A stretch of DNA of 64,000 nt from Paenibacillus sedimenti (GCF_014534655.1 NZ_JACVVD010000001.1:1073318-1137317), one strand, 5' to 3'. Numbered from the stretch's first letter, positions 53,363-62,360 are shown. The notes: generated by a model from the letters alone, not told the origin. Numbers and translations are program-made.

Positions 53363-53420
53363 TGCATGTTAAAGAAGAAGTTTAAAAAGCACTTATACTA
53401 TGATAAGGGAGGAATCCCGT

Positions 53421-54470
53421 TTGAAAATGAAGCTGAATCAAGCTTATATGACGGAAATACTCGAAATGCTGCTGCGTACGCCAAGCCCGACAGGTTATAC
53501 GCATCATATTATGCGGAAGGTACAAACAGAAGTTAATAAGCTCGGTTACGAGCTTACATATACGAATAAAGGTTGCGGTATTGTGACAATTCCCGGCGAG
53601 CGAGATGATCGGGTAATCGGCATTTCTGCACATGTTGATACCCTAGGTGCAATGGTTCGCTCTATTAAAGAAAACGGCACGCTTAAAATGACCTACCTTG
53701 GCGGTTTCATGATGGGCGCGATCGAAAATGAATATGTACAAATTCACACTCGCGATGAACGCGTTTACGATGGCACGATTCTGACATCACGTCCATCTGT
53801 GCATGTTTATGAAGATGCTAGAGATTTTAAGCGTGATGAAGCCAACATGGAAGTAAGAATTGATGAGCTTGTGAAGACAAAGAAGGATGTCGAAGCTTTG
53901 GGCATTCGCGTTGGAGATTACATTTCCTTCGATCCGCGTGTACAGATCAAAGAAAATGGATTAGTAAAATCGCGTCATCTGGATGATAAAGCAAGCGTCG
54001 CTTCGTTGTTTGGTCTATTGAAATTGATCAAAGAAGAGGGATTGAAGCCAGCTTACGCAATCAAGCTGTTCTTCTCGAATTACGAAGAGGTCGGTCATGG
54101 CTCTGCTTTCATTCCGGAAGACATTACAGAGTTGATCGCCGTTGACATGGGCGCGCTCGGCGACGATCTAAGCGGCAGCGAGCGGGATGTTTCCATCTGT
54201 GCAAAGGACTCTTCAGGTCCATATGACTATCACATGACTTCGAAAATGGTTGAATTGGCTCAGAAGTTGGAAATCGGCTACGCGGTGGATATTTATCCGC
54301 GTTACGGGTCAGACGCTTCGGCTGCTTTAAGAGGCGGTCGCGACATTCGCGCTGCGCTGGTGGGACCGGGCGTTCATGCGTCACACAGTATGGAGAGAAC
54401 GCATATGGATGCTGTAGTGAATACAGCTGCGCTGCTCGCAGCCTATATCTTGGAGCCCGCTCAAGCATGA
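53421..54470 (+). CDS. M42 family metallopeptidase
   Basis: A cytosolic aminopeptidase of the M42 (glutamyl aminopeptidase/tetrahedral) family. Dinuclear metal ligands are seen in ISAHVDTLG, RHLDDKAS, NYEEVGHG (catalytic Glu-Glu), AVDMG and the final His in GPGVHASHS. TTG 53421 is chosen because AAGGGAGGA ends about 8 nt upstream; the upstream ATG at 53400 places that site inside the gene. It overlaps the next ABC-F gene (ATGA). Confidence 0.92.
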   Translation: MKMKLNQAYMTEILEMLLRTPSPTGYTHHIMRKVQTEVNKLGYELTYTNKGCGIVTIPGERDDRVIGISAHVDTLGAMVRSIKENGTLKMTYLGGFMMGAIENEYVQIHTRDERVYDGTILTSRPSVHVYEDARDFKRDEANMEVRIDELVKTKKDVEALGIRVGDYISFDPRVQIKENGLVKSRHLDDKASVASLFGLLKLIKEEGLKPAYAIKLFFSNYEEVGHGSAFIPEDITELIAVDMGALGDDLSGSERDVSICAKDSSGPYDYHMTSKMVELAQKLEIGYAVDIYPRYGSDASAALRGGRDIRAALVGPGVHASHSMERTHMDAVVNTAALLAAYILEPAQA

Positions 54471-56419
54471 ATATATTAAGTGCACTGAATATAACGAAAA
54501 CATATGGCGAGAAAGTGCTGTTCGATGACATTTCGTTCACGGTGAACGAGAAGCAGCGCATCGGTCTCATAGGCGTGAACGGAACAGGCAAGTCCACGCT
54601 GCTGAAACTGCTGGCGGGACTTGAAACAGCGGATCGCGGCAAGCTTGTGCACGCGAACCATTTTCGGGTGGAATACCTGCCGCAGAACCCGGAGTTCGAT
54701 CCGAACTCCACGGTCCTTGAGCAGGTATTCCACGGCGACACGCCGCTCATGCAGACGCTTCGCGACTATGAGCGTGCTCTCGCCGAGCTGGAGCTGGACG
54801 CCTCCAGCGAGCAGAAGCAAGCGCGGCTGTTCAAAGCCCAGCAGCGCATGGAGGAGCAAGGTGCCTGGGAAGCCGGCACCGTTGCTAAAACCGTGCTGAC
54901 GCGCCTCGGCATCAGCGACTTCGACAAGCCCGTCGGCCAGCTGTCCGGCGGCCAGCGCAAACGCGTGGCGATGGCACGCGTATTGATCCAGCCCGCCGAT
55001 CTGCTCATCCTCGATGAGCCGACGAACCATATCGACAACGAGACAGCCATCTGGCTCGAGGAGTTCCTCAGCAAGTGGCGCGGCGCTTTGCTGCTCGTTA
55101 CCCATGACCGGTACTTCCTGGAGCGGGTGACGAACCGCATTCTGGAGCTGGACCGGGGCAAGATCTATAGCTACGAGGGTAACTACGAGGCGTACCTCGA
55201 GAAGAAGGCGGAGCGGATGGAATCCGAAGCCGCCAGCGAAGACAAGCGGCAGAACCTGCTGCGCCGCGAGCTCGCTTGGCTCCGTCGCGGCGCGAAGGCG
55301 CGCACGACGAAACAGAAGGCGCGCGTGCAGCGCGCCGAGGAGCTGCGGGACCGCAAGGTCGACGGTCCCGCTGATAAGCTCGACATGGCGCTGGCCGGCA
55401 GCCGCCTTGGCAAGAAGGTGATGGAGTTGGAATCCGTCACCAAAGCCTTCACGAGCGGGAAGCCGCTCATTAGCGGCTTCAGTTATATCGTGATGCCGAA
55501 CGATCGTCTCGGAATCATCGGTCCGAACGGCAGCGGCAAATCGACGCTGCTAAACATGCTCGCCGGGCGCATACAGCCCGACAGCGGCACAATCGAGACC
55601 GGCAAGACCGTCAAACTGGCCTACTATACGCAAGAGAACGTCGAGATGGATGAAAAGATGCGCGTCATCGAGTACGTCAAGGAAGCGGCGGAGGTCATCC
55701 GCACTTCCGATGGCGAGTCGATCTCGGCTGCGCAGATGCTGGAGCGATTCCTCTTCTCACCAACGCTACAGTGGACGCCGATCGGCAAGCTGTCCGGCGG
55801 TGAGAAGCGCAGACTTTACCTGCTGCGCACACTTATGGGTGAGCCTAACGTGCTCCTTCTTGACGAGCCGACGAACGATTTGGACATCCAGACGTTAACG
55901 ATCCTGGAAGACTATTTGGAGCATTTCCCAGGCGCAGTCATCACGGTTTCGCATGACCGGTACTTTTTGGACCGGACGTGTACGCATTTGTTTGCCTTTG
56001 AAGGTAATGGACGGATTGAACCGTTCATAGGGAACTACTCCGATTATTTGGAGGAGAAGCGCCAGGAGGAAGAGGCGGAGCAAGCGCGCAAGGAAAGCAT
56101 GAAGCATGCTGCGACTGCCAAATCCGGCAGCGATCAAACGGCGAGCCCGGCAACAACCGCCACAGGCAGCAGCACTCGCCCAAAAAAACTTACCTTTAAA
56201 GAACAAAAAGAATGGGACGAAATTGAGAACACCATTGCAACGCTTGAAGATAAAGCAGCGAGTTTGAAGCAGCAGATCGAAGCGGCCGGGAGCGATTTTG
56301 ACCGCGTTCGGGATTTGTACGAAGAAGAGCAGAAGACGACTGCCGAGCTGGAAACAGCGATGGAGCGTTGGACTTATTTATCAGAACTTGTAGAAGAAAT
56401 AGAACGAAATAAGTTATGA
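54467..56419 (+). CDS. ABC-F family ATPase, YfmR/Uup-like
   Basis: A 650-aa twin-ABC ATPase of the YfmR/Uup type, associated with rescue of ribosomes stalled on proline-rich or other difficult sequences. Motifs: GVNGTGKSTLL, LSGGQRKR, LDEPTNHID; linker with WLRRGAKARTTKQKAR; GPNGSGKSTLL, LSGGEKRR, LDEPTNDLD. A C-terminal coiled coil (about 575-650) with ...EWDEIENTIATLEDKA is typical of Uup. It starts inside the M42 stop. Bases 54640-56000 are GC-rich compared with both ends of the gene. Confidence 0.9.
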   Translation: MNILSALNITKTYGEKVLFDDISFTVNEKQRIGLIGVNGTGKSTLLKLLAGLETADRGKLVHANHFRVEYLPQNPEFDPNSTVLEQVFHGDTPLMQTLRDYERALAELELDASSEQKQARLFKAQQRMEEQGAWEAGTVAKTVLTRLGISDFDKPVGQLSGGQRKRVAMARVLIQPADLLILDEPTNHIDNETAIWLEEFLSKWRGALLLVTHDRYFLERVTNRILELDRGKIYSYEGNYEAYLEKKAERMESEAASEDKRQNLLRRELAWLRRGAKARTTKQKARVQRAEELRDRKVDGPADKLDMALAGSRLGKKVMELESVTKAFTSGKPLISGFSYIVMPNDRLGIIGPNGSGKSTLLNMLAGRIQPDSGTIETGKTVKLAYYTQENVEMDEKMRVIEYVKEAAEVIRTSDGESISAAQMLERFLFSPTLQWTPIGKLSGGEKRRLYLLRTLMGEPNVLLLDEPTNDLDIQTLTILEDYLEHFPGAVITVSHDRYFLDRTCTHLFAFEGNGRIEPFIGNYSDYLEEKRQEEEAEQARKESMKHAATAKSGSDQTASPATTATGSSTRPKKLTFKEQKEWDEIENTIATLEDKAASLKQQIEAAGSDFDRVRDLYEEEQKTTAELETAMERWTYLSELVEEIERNKL

Positions 56420-56457
56420 TAGAATCAAACTAATATAAAGGCAGGTATGTATTCTCA

Positions 56458-58071
56458 ATGATTAATGTAAACAACGTGACGCTTCGTTACGGCAAAAGAG
56501 CGCTTTTCGAAGACGTCAATATTAAATTTACGCCGGGCAACTGCTACGGTTTGATCGGCGCGAACGGCGCAGGGAAATCTACTTTTCTAAAAATCCTTTC
56601 CGGCGAAATCGAGCCGAACACAGGCGAAGTCAGCATTACCCCCGGCGAAAGAATGGCGGTTTTGAAACAAAATCATTATGAGTTTGACGAAGTTGAAGTA
56701 CTGAAAACAGTCGTCATGGGCCACGCCCGCTTGTATAAAATTATGGAAGAGAAGGATGCGATCTATGCGAAAGCAGACTTCTCTGAAGAAGACGGCATGA
56801 GAGCGGCTGAACTGGAAGGCGAGTTCCAGGACTTGGACGGTTGGCAAGCAGAATCCGATGCGGCTGAACTCTTGATCGGTCTTGGTATTCCCACTTCTTT
56901 GCATGATACGAAAATGAAAGATCTAGACGGTAACGAAAAGGTTCGCGTATTGCTGGCACAAGCGTTGTTCGGTAATCCGAATATCCTGCTCCTCGATGAG
57001 CCTACCAACCATTTGAACTTGGAATCGATCCGTTGGTTGGAAAACTTTTTGGCACGTTTTGAAGGCACGGTTATCGTAGTATCCCATGATCGCTACTTCT
57101 TGAACCAAGTATGTACGCATATCGCTGACATCGATTTTGGTAAAATCCAAATGTACGTCGGTAACTATGACTTCTGGTATGAGTCCAGTCAACTGGCGCT
57201 TCGTCTTGCCCGGGATGCGAACAAAAAGACCGAAGAGAAACGTAAAGAGCTGGAAGCGTTCATCGCACGATTCAGCGCGAATGCATCCAAGTCGAAACAA
57301 GCGACTTCCCGTAAAAAGCAGCTCGAAAAGCTTACCCTTGAAGACATTAAGCCATCGAGCCGCAAATATCCGTTCATCAACTTTAAATCCGAGCGAGAAG
57401 CCGGTAAGCAACTGCTCGCTGTTGAAGGTCTATCAAAAACAATCGATGGCGTGAAAGTCCTGAACAACCTCACTTTCACCATCAATAAAGGAGATAAAGT
57501 CGCTTTTGTCGGCCCAGACGGTATCGCAAAAACGACGCTGTTCAAAATCATTATGGGCGAGCTGGAAGCGGACTCAGGCAGCTACACTTGGGGTGTGACG
57601 ACTTCACAGGCATATTTCCCGAAAGATAGCCAAGAATACTTCAACGTGGATATGAACTTGGTCGATTGGCTGCGTCAGTATTCCAAAGATCAGGATGAAT
57701 CCTTCCTGCGCGGCTTCTTAGGCCGTATGCTGTTCTCCGGTGAAGAGGCTCTGAAAAAAGCAAATGTCCTTTCCGGAGGCGAAAAAGTACGCTGTATGTT
57801 CTCTAAAATGATGCTAAGCGGATCCAACGTGCTTATCCTCGATGAGCCGACTAACCACTTGGACTTGGAGTCCATTACCGCGCTGAACAACGGTCTGGTC
57901 GATTTTGACGGTACAATTCTGTTCGTCTCCCATGACCATCAGTTCATTCAAACGATCGCTAACCGCGTAATGGAGATTACGCCAAACGGTCTCATCGACA
58001 AGATGATTACTTACGACGAGTACCTGGATAGCGATGATGTGAAAAAACAGCGCGAAACGCTTTACGCGTAA
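56458..58071 (+). CDS. ABC-F family ATPase, YkpA/YbiT-like
   Basis: A 537-aa ABC-F protein like B. subtilis YkpA. The first ABC unit has GANGAGKSTFL and LDEPTNHLN but a degenerate signature (DLDGNEKVRV in place of LSGGQ). The second has an atypical P-loop GPDGIAKTTL (Ala for the last Gly), LSGGEKVR and LDEPTNHLDLES. Both departures are, as far as I recall, family features of YkpA and not damage. It follows the Uup-like gene by 38 nt and ends before a terminator. Confidence 0.9.
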   Translation: MINVNNVTLRYGKRALFEDVNIKFTPGNCYGLIGANGAGKSTFLKILSGEIEPNTGEVSITPGERMAVLKQNHYEFDEVEVLKTVVMGHARLYKIMEEKDAIYAKADFSEEDGMRAAELEGEFQDLDGWQAESDAAELLIGLGIPTSLHDTKMKDLDGNEKVRVLLAQALFGNPNILLLDEPTNHLNLESIRWLENFLARFEGTVIVVSHDRYFLNQVCTHIADIDFGKIQMYVGNYDFWYESSQLALRLARDANKKTEEKRKELEAFIARFSANASKSKQATSRKKQLEKLTLEDIKPSSRKYPFINFKSEREAGKQLLAVEGLSKTIDGVKVLNNLTFTINKGDKVAFVGPDGIAKTTLFKIIMGELEADSGSYTWGVTTSQAYFPKDSQEYFNVDMNLVDWLRQYSKDQDESFLRGFLGRMLFSGEEALKKANVLSGGEKVRCMFSKMMLSGSNVLILDEPTNHLDLESITALNNGLVDFDGTILFVSHDHQFIQTIANRVMEITPNGLIDKMITYDEYLDSDDVKKQRETLYA

Positions 58072-58125
58072 GCTTTCAAGCGCGAAATTGCCTAGGGGTG
58101 TTCGTACCTAAGTTGCAAGCATGAA

Positions 58126-58170
58126 CGAAAAAAGCGCCCTGATCTCAAGTTCATCAGGGTGCTCTTTTCG
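58126..58170. terminator. Bidirectional terminator after ykpA-like gene
   Basis: CGAAAA-AAGCGCCCTGAT (58126-58143) pairs with ATCAGGGTGCTCTTTTCG (58153-58170), with one mismatch region; T- and A-runs serve both convergent genes. Confidence 0.8.
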
Positions 58171-58177
58171 TCTTTTT

Positions 58178-58390
58178 CTAACTGCCGCCGGTACGACGGC
58201 GTTGGTTGTTTACTTTTTTTGTCATTTGGCTTCTAGCCGTTTGATTTCCCGGTCCACCGTGTTTAGGGTTCGCTTTTTGAGCGGCTTGGTCCGCTTTCTT
58301 TTGAGCGAGTTTCTGCTTAATCGCATCAGCTAAGCTTACTTTTTTCGGACCTTCTTGCTCCGGGAGATGATCTTGAGGCTTGTCTGACAT
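58178..58390 (-). CDS. Small basic, disordered hypothetical protein
   Basis: A 70-aa protein of low complexity, rich in Lys, Gln, Pro and Arg (KKVSLADAIKQKLAQKKADQ; GGPGNQTARSQMTKKVNNQRRRTGGS). AGAAGGTG lies 10 nt before the ATG. It has no membrane helix or signal. I do not recognise the family; composition would suit nucleic-acid binding. It is convergent with ykpA and divergent from the 58469 gene. Confidence 0.7.
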   Translation of the reverse strand: MSDKPQDHLPEQEGPKKVSLADAIKQKLAQKKADQAAQKANPKHGGPGNQTARSQMTKKVNNQRRRTGGS

Positions 58391-58468
58391 CGTATTGTAA
58401 CACCTTCTTTTTACGTGATATGCTTTTAGTATAATCGAATCAAAGGAAAGATGAAAGAAGGTGTGCCT

Positions 58469-58990
58469 GTGTTTGATCCGACCATATATGAGAATGTGAA
58501 GGTCGTGCTCGAAGGTGCTGTGTATGACCTGGATCTGGCTGGAGAAATTCTGGTTACCCGGCGTGCGGATCTGATCGATCTATCATCGATGTCACGGACG
58601 TATGCCATTGAGTTCACCAAAAAAACGTATCGGCCCAGCAAAGCAGAAATAAACCTGCATGTGCATCTGAGTGATCTGGCCGCGGAGATTTTGGAAAATC
58701 CAGCCGCCTCGCCTGGCTGTACGCTGGAAGTAATGCTATTCACCAAGGTCAATCAACCGGAATTGGAATGTCCAGTCATCGAGAAGCAGCTGCGAATGAT
58801 TTGGAATCATCGTCCGCAAATAACACAACAGCTTTCTTTTACTTTTGACGCGAAGTCTCCAAGCTGCTATAACAATCAAATTACATTGTCGTTTGGCCGC
58901 AAAATCGACGAAAGCCATATTGATGATTTTCCGAAGTTGATTGATTGCGCGGTTGATAGCTTAACGTGGTTAGATGAGCGGGGAGGCTAA
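58469..58990 (+). CDS. Conserved hypothetical protein
   Basis: A 173-aa soluble protein, start MFDPTIYENVKVVLEGAVYD. It has mixed alpha/beta character and no motif I can place. GTG 58469 follows GAAGG by 7 nt; ATG 58451 (six codons longer) follows AAAGGA at short spacing and is an alternative. A TATAAT at 58430-58435 may be its -10. It is followed at once by a thioredoxin-like gene whose ribosome site lies in its last codons, so the two are probably coupled. Confidence 0.75.
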   Translation: MFDPTIYENVKVVLEGAVYDLDLAGEILVTRRADLIDLSSMSRTYAIEFTKKTYRPSKAEINLHVHLSDLAAEILENPAASPGCTLEVMLFTKVNQPELECPVIEKQLRMIWNHRPQITQQLSFTFDAKSPSCYNNQITLSFGRKIDESHIDDFPKLIDCAVDSLTWLDERGG

Positions 58991-58991
58991 T

Positions 58992-59312
58992 ATGCAGGAG
59001 CTGTCGAAGCAAGAACTTCTGGACAGATTAAACCTGGAAAACTCCGAATCATTTGCGGTATTTTTGTACACGCCGTTTTGTGGAACATGTAAGGTGACCG
59101 AGCGCATGCTGGACATCATTCTAACGATGCAGCCAACTTTACCGCTATTCAAGAGTAATATTAATTTCATGCCGAACCTTGCCCGTGCGTGGCAAATTAC
59201 GAGTGTACCGTGTATAGTCATCATAGAGCGCGAGAAAGACATGCAATTCATTTACCGGATGCAATCAGTGGATGAACTTTACCGCCAATTGCTGACGCTA
59301 ATACAAAACTAA
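58992..59312 (+). CDS. Thioredoxin-like protein (YtpP-type)
   Basis: A 106-aa thioredoxin-fold protein with active site FCGTCKVTERML (CGTC instead of CGPC) and the cis-proline SVPCIVII, where a third Cys follows Pro. Residue choice suggests a specialised thiol oxidoreductase. ATG 58992 is 6 nt after GGGAGG. No signal peptide, so cytosolic. Confidence 0.87.
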   Translation: MQELSKQELLDRLNLENSESFAVFLYTPFCGTCKVTERMLDIILTMQPTLPLFKSNINFMPNLARAWQITSVPCIVIIEREKDMQFIYRMQSVDELYRQLLTLIQN

Positions 59313-59338
59313 TATTTGCAAATCGGAGGTTCGATACA

Positions 59339-59734
59339 ATGAGCAATGGATCATTTCAAGCAGGAGATTACGTTATAGCCGAGTATAAAACTGGGGTTTA
59401 TTATGGGGAAGTGGTGGAAGTTGCCAATTCAATGAAAGCGGCCGTCCGTATTTTGGCTGTGAAAGAGCACCCGACGCAAGGGGATTTGCATAATCCGATG
59501 GATCCTTCAGTTGCCTTCTTTCATCAACGCCGTGCCCTTTCCTTTCAGGAGATTGCACTAATGCCTATATCGACCATCCGTCCTTTTGCCGGAGTTGTGC
59601 CTGATTATCAAGAATCTCTGAAGAGAGCGCTCTTGGCGCAAATTAGTAAGCTGTCGGACATGGAAGCATGGGCCCGACGCTCTCTGCAGGAGCTTGAACT
59701 TCTTGGACAAGAATATTTTCCTGTCAAAAATTAA
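59339..59734 (+). CDS. KapB-like (kinase-associated protein B) sporulation factor
   Basis: KapB is required in B. subtilis for efficient KinB signalling into the sporulation phosphorelay. The 131-aa protein has the family pattern: AGDYVIAEYKTGVYYGEVVEV, LAVKEHPTQGDLHNP, FFHQRRALSFQEIA and VPDYQESLKRAL, then an amphipathic C-terminal helix. No lipobox is visible. The stop overlaps, tail to tail, the stop of the minus-strand gene that follows. Confidence 0.8.
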   Translation: MSNGSFQAGDYVIAEYKTGVYYGEVVEVANSMKAAVRILAVKEHPTQGDLHNPMDPSVAFFHQRRALSFQEIALMPISTIRPFAGVVPDYQESLKRALLAQISKLSDMEAWARRSLQELELLGQEYFPVKN

Positions 59735-59952
59735 GAAACCTCAAGGTACAGCTTAGTGCCGTCGTTATATTTAAAAATCGCTACATCGCCAATGATCTCA
59801 ATTAATGAGATCATTTTTAATTTCTTGCGAAATTCAAAATGAAGCTCAAGTTCCTTCAGTTTTCTCATCAGCAGATCCATCTGGGAATGCTTATGTGTAT
59901 AATTTAGCACGGGAATCGTTTTATTAATGAATTTGATGGATATTGCTTGCAT
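59731..59952 (-). CDS. Small hypothetical protein
   Basis: A 73-aa protein, MQAISIKFINKTIPVLNYTHK at the start, basic helical middle (MRKLKELELHFEFRKKLKM) and a beta-like end (GDVAIFKYNDGTKLYLEV). ATG at 59952 is 6 nt after GGAGGG. The longer frame upstream is not needed. I do not recognise the family. Confidence 0.65.
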   Translation of the reverse strand: MQAISIKFINKTIPVLNYTHKHSQMDLLMRKLKELELHFEFRKKLKMISLIEIIGDVAIFKYNDGTKLYLEVS

Positions 59953-60009
59953 GTTCATCCCTCCTTCGAATATATAGACTCGCTTATGATTCTTGCTTTT
60001 AGGATACAT

Positions 60010-60161
60010 TTCAAATGTTAGATATGTTTGTGGGTGGCTATTAAAAAAGTATAAGTGTTATCAATGTATTCCATTGATTTTGTCCGCATTCTGCAAGAAC
60101 GGACGATGAGGGTTATGTAAGGAACAGCCCTCAAAGGGGCTGATTCCATGGTCCTTGTTGA
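60010..60161. other. Non-coding gap with hairpins
   Basis: No gene is seen. Three inverted repeats occur: TCAATG/CATTGA (60061-60077), GTCCG/CGGAC (60082-60104) and GGAACAGCCC/GGGCTGATTCC (60121-60147). The last lies just after the minus-strand gene at 60162 and may be its terminator, though the following T-run is poor. Confidence 0.4.
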
Positions 60162-60419
60162 CTAGGATCTTCTGCAACGAAACAGAACGATTGCAATAAT
60201 AAGAGCATAAGGGATACGAAGAATGACAAAGCGGCCTATTACAGGGTTGAAAACTCTTAGTCTAAGAAAAGTACGATGTGCGCTGAGCAAACAACCTGTG
60301 AATGTGCCGACTACGGTTCTGACGACGACGATGCGACCCACATGTCTTCTGGCTAATCGACGAATTGATTCTACATTCGTATGTGATACCTTCTTAGTCG
60401 ATTTCAGTGTGCGTTCCAC
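60162..60419 (-). CDS. Basic 85-aa protein with an Sm-like sequence pattern
   Basis: Starts at GTG 60419 behind GGAGGT (8 nt). The first 30 residues are Lys/Arg/Ser/Thr-rich (LKSTKKVSHTNVESIRRLARR). The rest, GRIVVVRTVVGTFTGCLLSAHRTFLRLRVF followed by RFVILRIPYALIIAIVLF, follows the alternation and glycines of an Sm1/Sm2 fold, in which G-x3-x-G-x-L is typical. This is an inference from pattern only. A sigma-K-like promoter precedes it, so it may be a late mother-cell or coat protein. Confidence 0.6.
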   Translation of the reverse strand: MERTLKSTKKVSHTNVESIRRLARRHVGRIVVVRTVVGTFTGCLLSAHRTFLRLRVFNPVIGRFVILRIPYALIIAIVLFRCRRS

Positions 60420-60449
60420 TGACGTTCACCTCCTTGAGCTAAGATAATT

Positions 60450-60478
60450 TAATATATGTAACTAGCAAAGAAGCGGTT
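60450..60478 (-). promoter_or_regulatory. Sigma-K-like promoter of the 60162 gene
   Basis: On the minus strand: AACC (60478-60475), 16 nt, CATATATTA (60458-60450), which fits the sigma-K pattern mACm, 16-17 nt, CATAnnnTA. Confidence 0.4.
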
Positions 60479-60614
60479 TGGACAAGGAACATGGAACAAT
60501 CGCTTATTTTAACTAGATCCCGAGATAACATCATCGATTCCCTGTTGCGGGGAAGGAACCCCAGACTTATAATAAGTAAGGATTGAATATTAACAGGCTG
60601 TGGGGGTATTTTAG

Positions 60615-61688
60615 ATGACGGCACATAATCCGGTTCGGATTGGAATTATTGGTTCCGGTAACATTGGAAATGTACATATGGAAGTGTTAAAAAAAGTTCC
60701 GGAAGCGCAAATCGCGGCGGTAACGGATGTTTATTTGCCTTTAGCAGAAGCAAGGGCCAAAGAGTATAACATTGAAAAAGTTTACGCGAGTACGGAAAAG
60801 CTGCTAGCGGACGATTCCATAGATGCAGTAGTCATAGCGGTATCAAATGAATGGCATGCGCCTATCGCCGTGCAAGCTCTCGAAGCCGGAAAGCACGTTA
60901 TGCTCGAAAAGCCAATGGCGATAAACTTGGAATCGGCGAAGCAAATTGTGGAAGCCGAGCGTAGAGCAGGCAAAGTACTGATGATTCCGCACCAACTGCG
61001 CTGGGAATCCCTATCGATGCAGGTTAAACAGCAGGTAGAAAAAGGCGCTCTCGGGCATATTTATCATGCCAAAGCAGGTTGGGTAAGGCGTAAAGGCATT
61101 CCCGGATGGGGTACTTGGTTTACGCAAATGGATAAATCCGGCGGTGGCCCGCTTATTGATCTGGGCGTTCATATGCTGGACTTGTCGCTTTATTTGATGG
61201 GCAACCCTAAGCCGGTATCCGTCTATGGAGCAACATATGCCGAGTTCGGTCCAAGGAAAAAAGGGATTGGCTCCTGGGGAACCCCGAACTGGAACGGTCA
61301 TTATGATGTAGAAGATTTAGCGACGGCGCTGATTAAGCTGGATAACGGTGCTACATTATCGCTTGATGTAAGCTGGGCAGCGTTAGTAGATACCGATAAT
61401 CAACCTTTTGTTCAGCTTCTCGGCTCCGAGGGGGGAGCTTCCATCCGCGGTACGAAGGGCAAACTGCTCGCCGAATTATTTGATCGCGAAGCTGACGTCG
61501 AGTTAAGCATTCCTGATCGAGACGAAGGGCCGCGTATCCGCATGGCAAATCATTTCCTGTCTTGCATTCGCGATGGGGCGCAGCCGATTACTTCGGTCAT
61601 GACGGGGTATACAAACAATTTGATCTTGGACGCGATTTACCGTTCATCGCAAACTGGACGAGAAGTGCAACTGAACTGGGACATATAG
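60615..61688 (+). CDS. Gfo/Idh/MocA family oxidoreductase
   Basis: A 357-aa NAD(P)-dependent sugar or inositol dehydrogenase-like enzyme. The Rossmann start is IGIIGSGNIGNVH, followed by AVSNEWHAPIAVQAL and the catalytic-lysine motif VMLEKPMAIN. The C-terminal half begins near RWESLSMQ and has GGPLIDLGVHMLDLSLYLMG with the conserved His. GGGGGT lies about 8 nt before the ATG. Substrate unknown. The gene is followed 18 nt later by a TRIC-type channel. Confidence 0.92.
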   Translation: MTAHNPVRIGIIGSGNIGNVHMEVLKKVPEAQIAAVTDVYLPLAEARAKEYNIEKVYASTEKLLADDSIDAVVIAVSNEWHAPIAVQALEAGKHVMLEKPMAINLESAKQIVEAERRAGKVLMIPHQLRWESLSMQVKQQVEKGALGHIYHAKAGWVRRKGIPGWGTWFTQMDKSGGGPLIDLGVHMLDLSLYLMGNPKPVSVYGATYAEFGPRKKGIGSWGTPNWNGHYDVEDLATALIKLDNGATLSLDVSWAALVDTDNQPFVQLLGSEGGASIRGTKGKLLAELFDREADVELSIPDRDEGPRIRMANHFLSCIRDGAQPITSVMTGYTNNLILDAIYRSSQTGREVQLNWDI

Positions 61689-61706
61689 AGACAGGGGCTG
61701 CAGCAA

Positions 61707-62360
61707 GTGAACTGGGAGTTGTTTAGTATTATCGGAACGATCGCTTTCGCGGTGAGTGGAGCTATTGTTGCCATGGAAGAGGAATATGATATTCTAGGGG
61801 TCTATGTATTAGGTCTTGTTACTGCTTTCGGCGGTGGCGTTATTCGTAATTTGCTAATCGGTAAGCCAATCGTCCTGCTCTGGGAGCAAGGTATGAACTT
61901 CCAAATCGCGTTGTTTGCCATGACGCTTGTGTTTTTCTTGCCCGTTCGCTATATCCGGTTATGGAAAACGTGGGAAGCCTTTTTTGATGCGATCGGATTG
62001 GCTGCGTTCTCGATTCAAGGGGCGCTGTATGCGACCAATATGGGCCACCCGCTAAGCGCAATTATCGTGGCCGCTGTTCTGACGGGCATTGGCGGAGGCA
62101 TGATACGGGATGTTTTGGCAGGGCGCAAGCCTCTTGTACTCAAAGATGAAATTTATGCGGTCTGGGGTATGCTTGCCGGAGCGTTGGTTGGTCTGGGCTG
62201 GGCACAGGGAACGTGGCAGTTGGCGGTTCTTTTTGTCCTTATTATCGTGTTAAGAATGTTGTCCGTTGTGAATAAATGGAAGCTCCCTAAACGCTCTTTG
62301 AGGAATGTAGTTTCCAATCATGCGTTGGCGGAGAACTCGAAGCGTAGAGCCGATATGTAA
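61707..62360 (+). CDS. TRIC/UPF0126 family membrane protein
   Basis: A 217-aa protein with seven predicted membrane helices. It has two homologous halves, each carrying a glycine-rich motif: TAFGGGVIRNLLIGK and TGIGGGMIRDVLAGRKPLV, as in trimeric intracellular cation (TRIC-like) channels. GTG 61707 is the start. The C-terminal tail is basic and cytosolic. Ion specificity is not evident from sequence. Confidence 0.9.
   Translation: MNWELFSIIGTIAFAVSGAIVAMEEEYDILGVYVLGLVTAFGGGVIRNLLIGKPIVLLWEQGMNFQIALFAMTLVFFLPVRYIRLWKTWEAFFDAIGLAAFSIQGALYATNMGHPLSAIIVAAVLTGIGGGMIRDVLAGRKPLVLKDEIYAVWGMLAGALVGLGWAQGTWQLAVLFVLIIVLRMLSVVNKWKLPKRSLRNVVSNHALAENSKRRADM

Noticed and set aside
57500..57545. YkpA-like second P-loop GPDGIAKTT as a damaging mutation
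   Set aside because: A similar unusual loop is, as I recall, common in the YkpA family, so it is not evidence of decay.
59725..59740. Overlapping convergent stops of kapB-like gene and the 59731 minus gene as an antisense regulator
   Set aside because: The overlap is only three bases, and nothing shows regulation.
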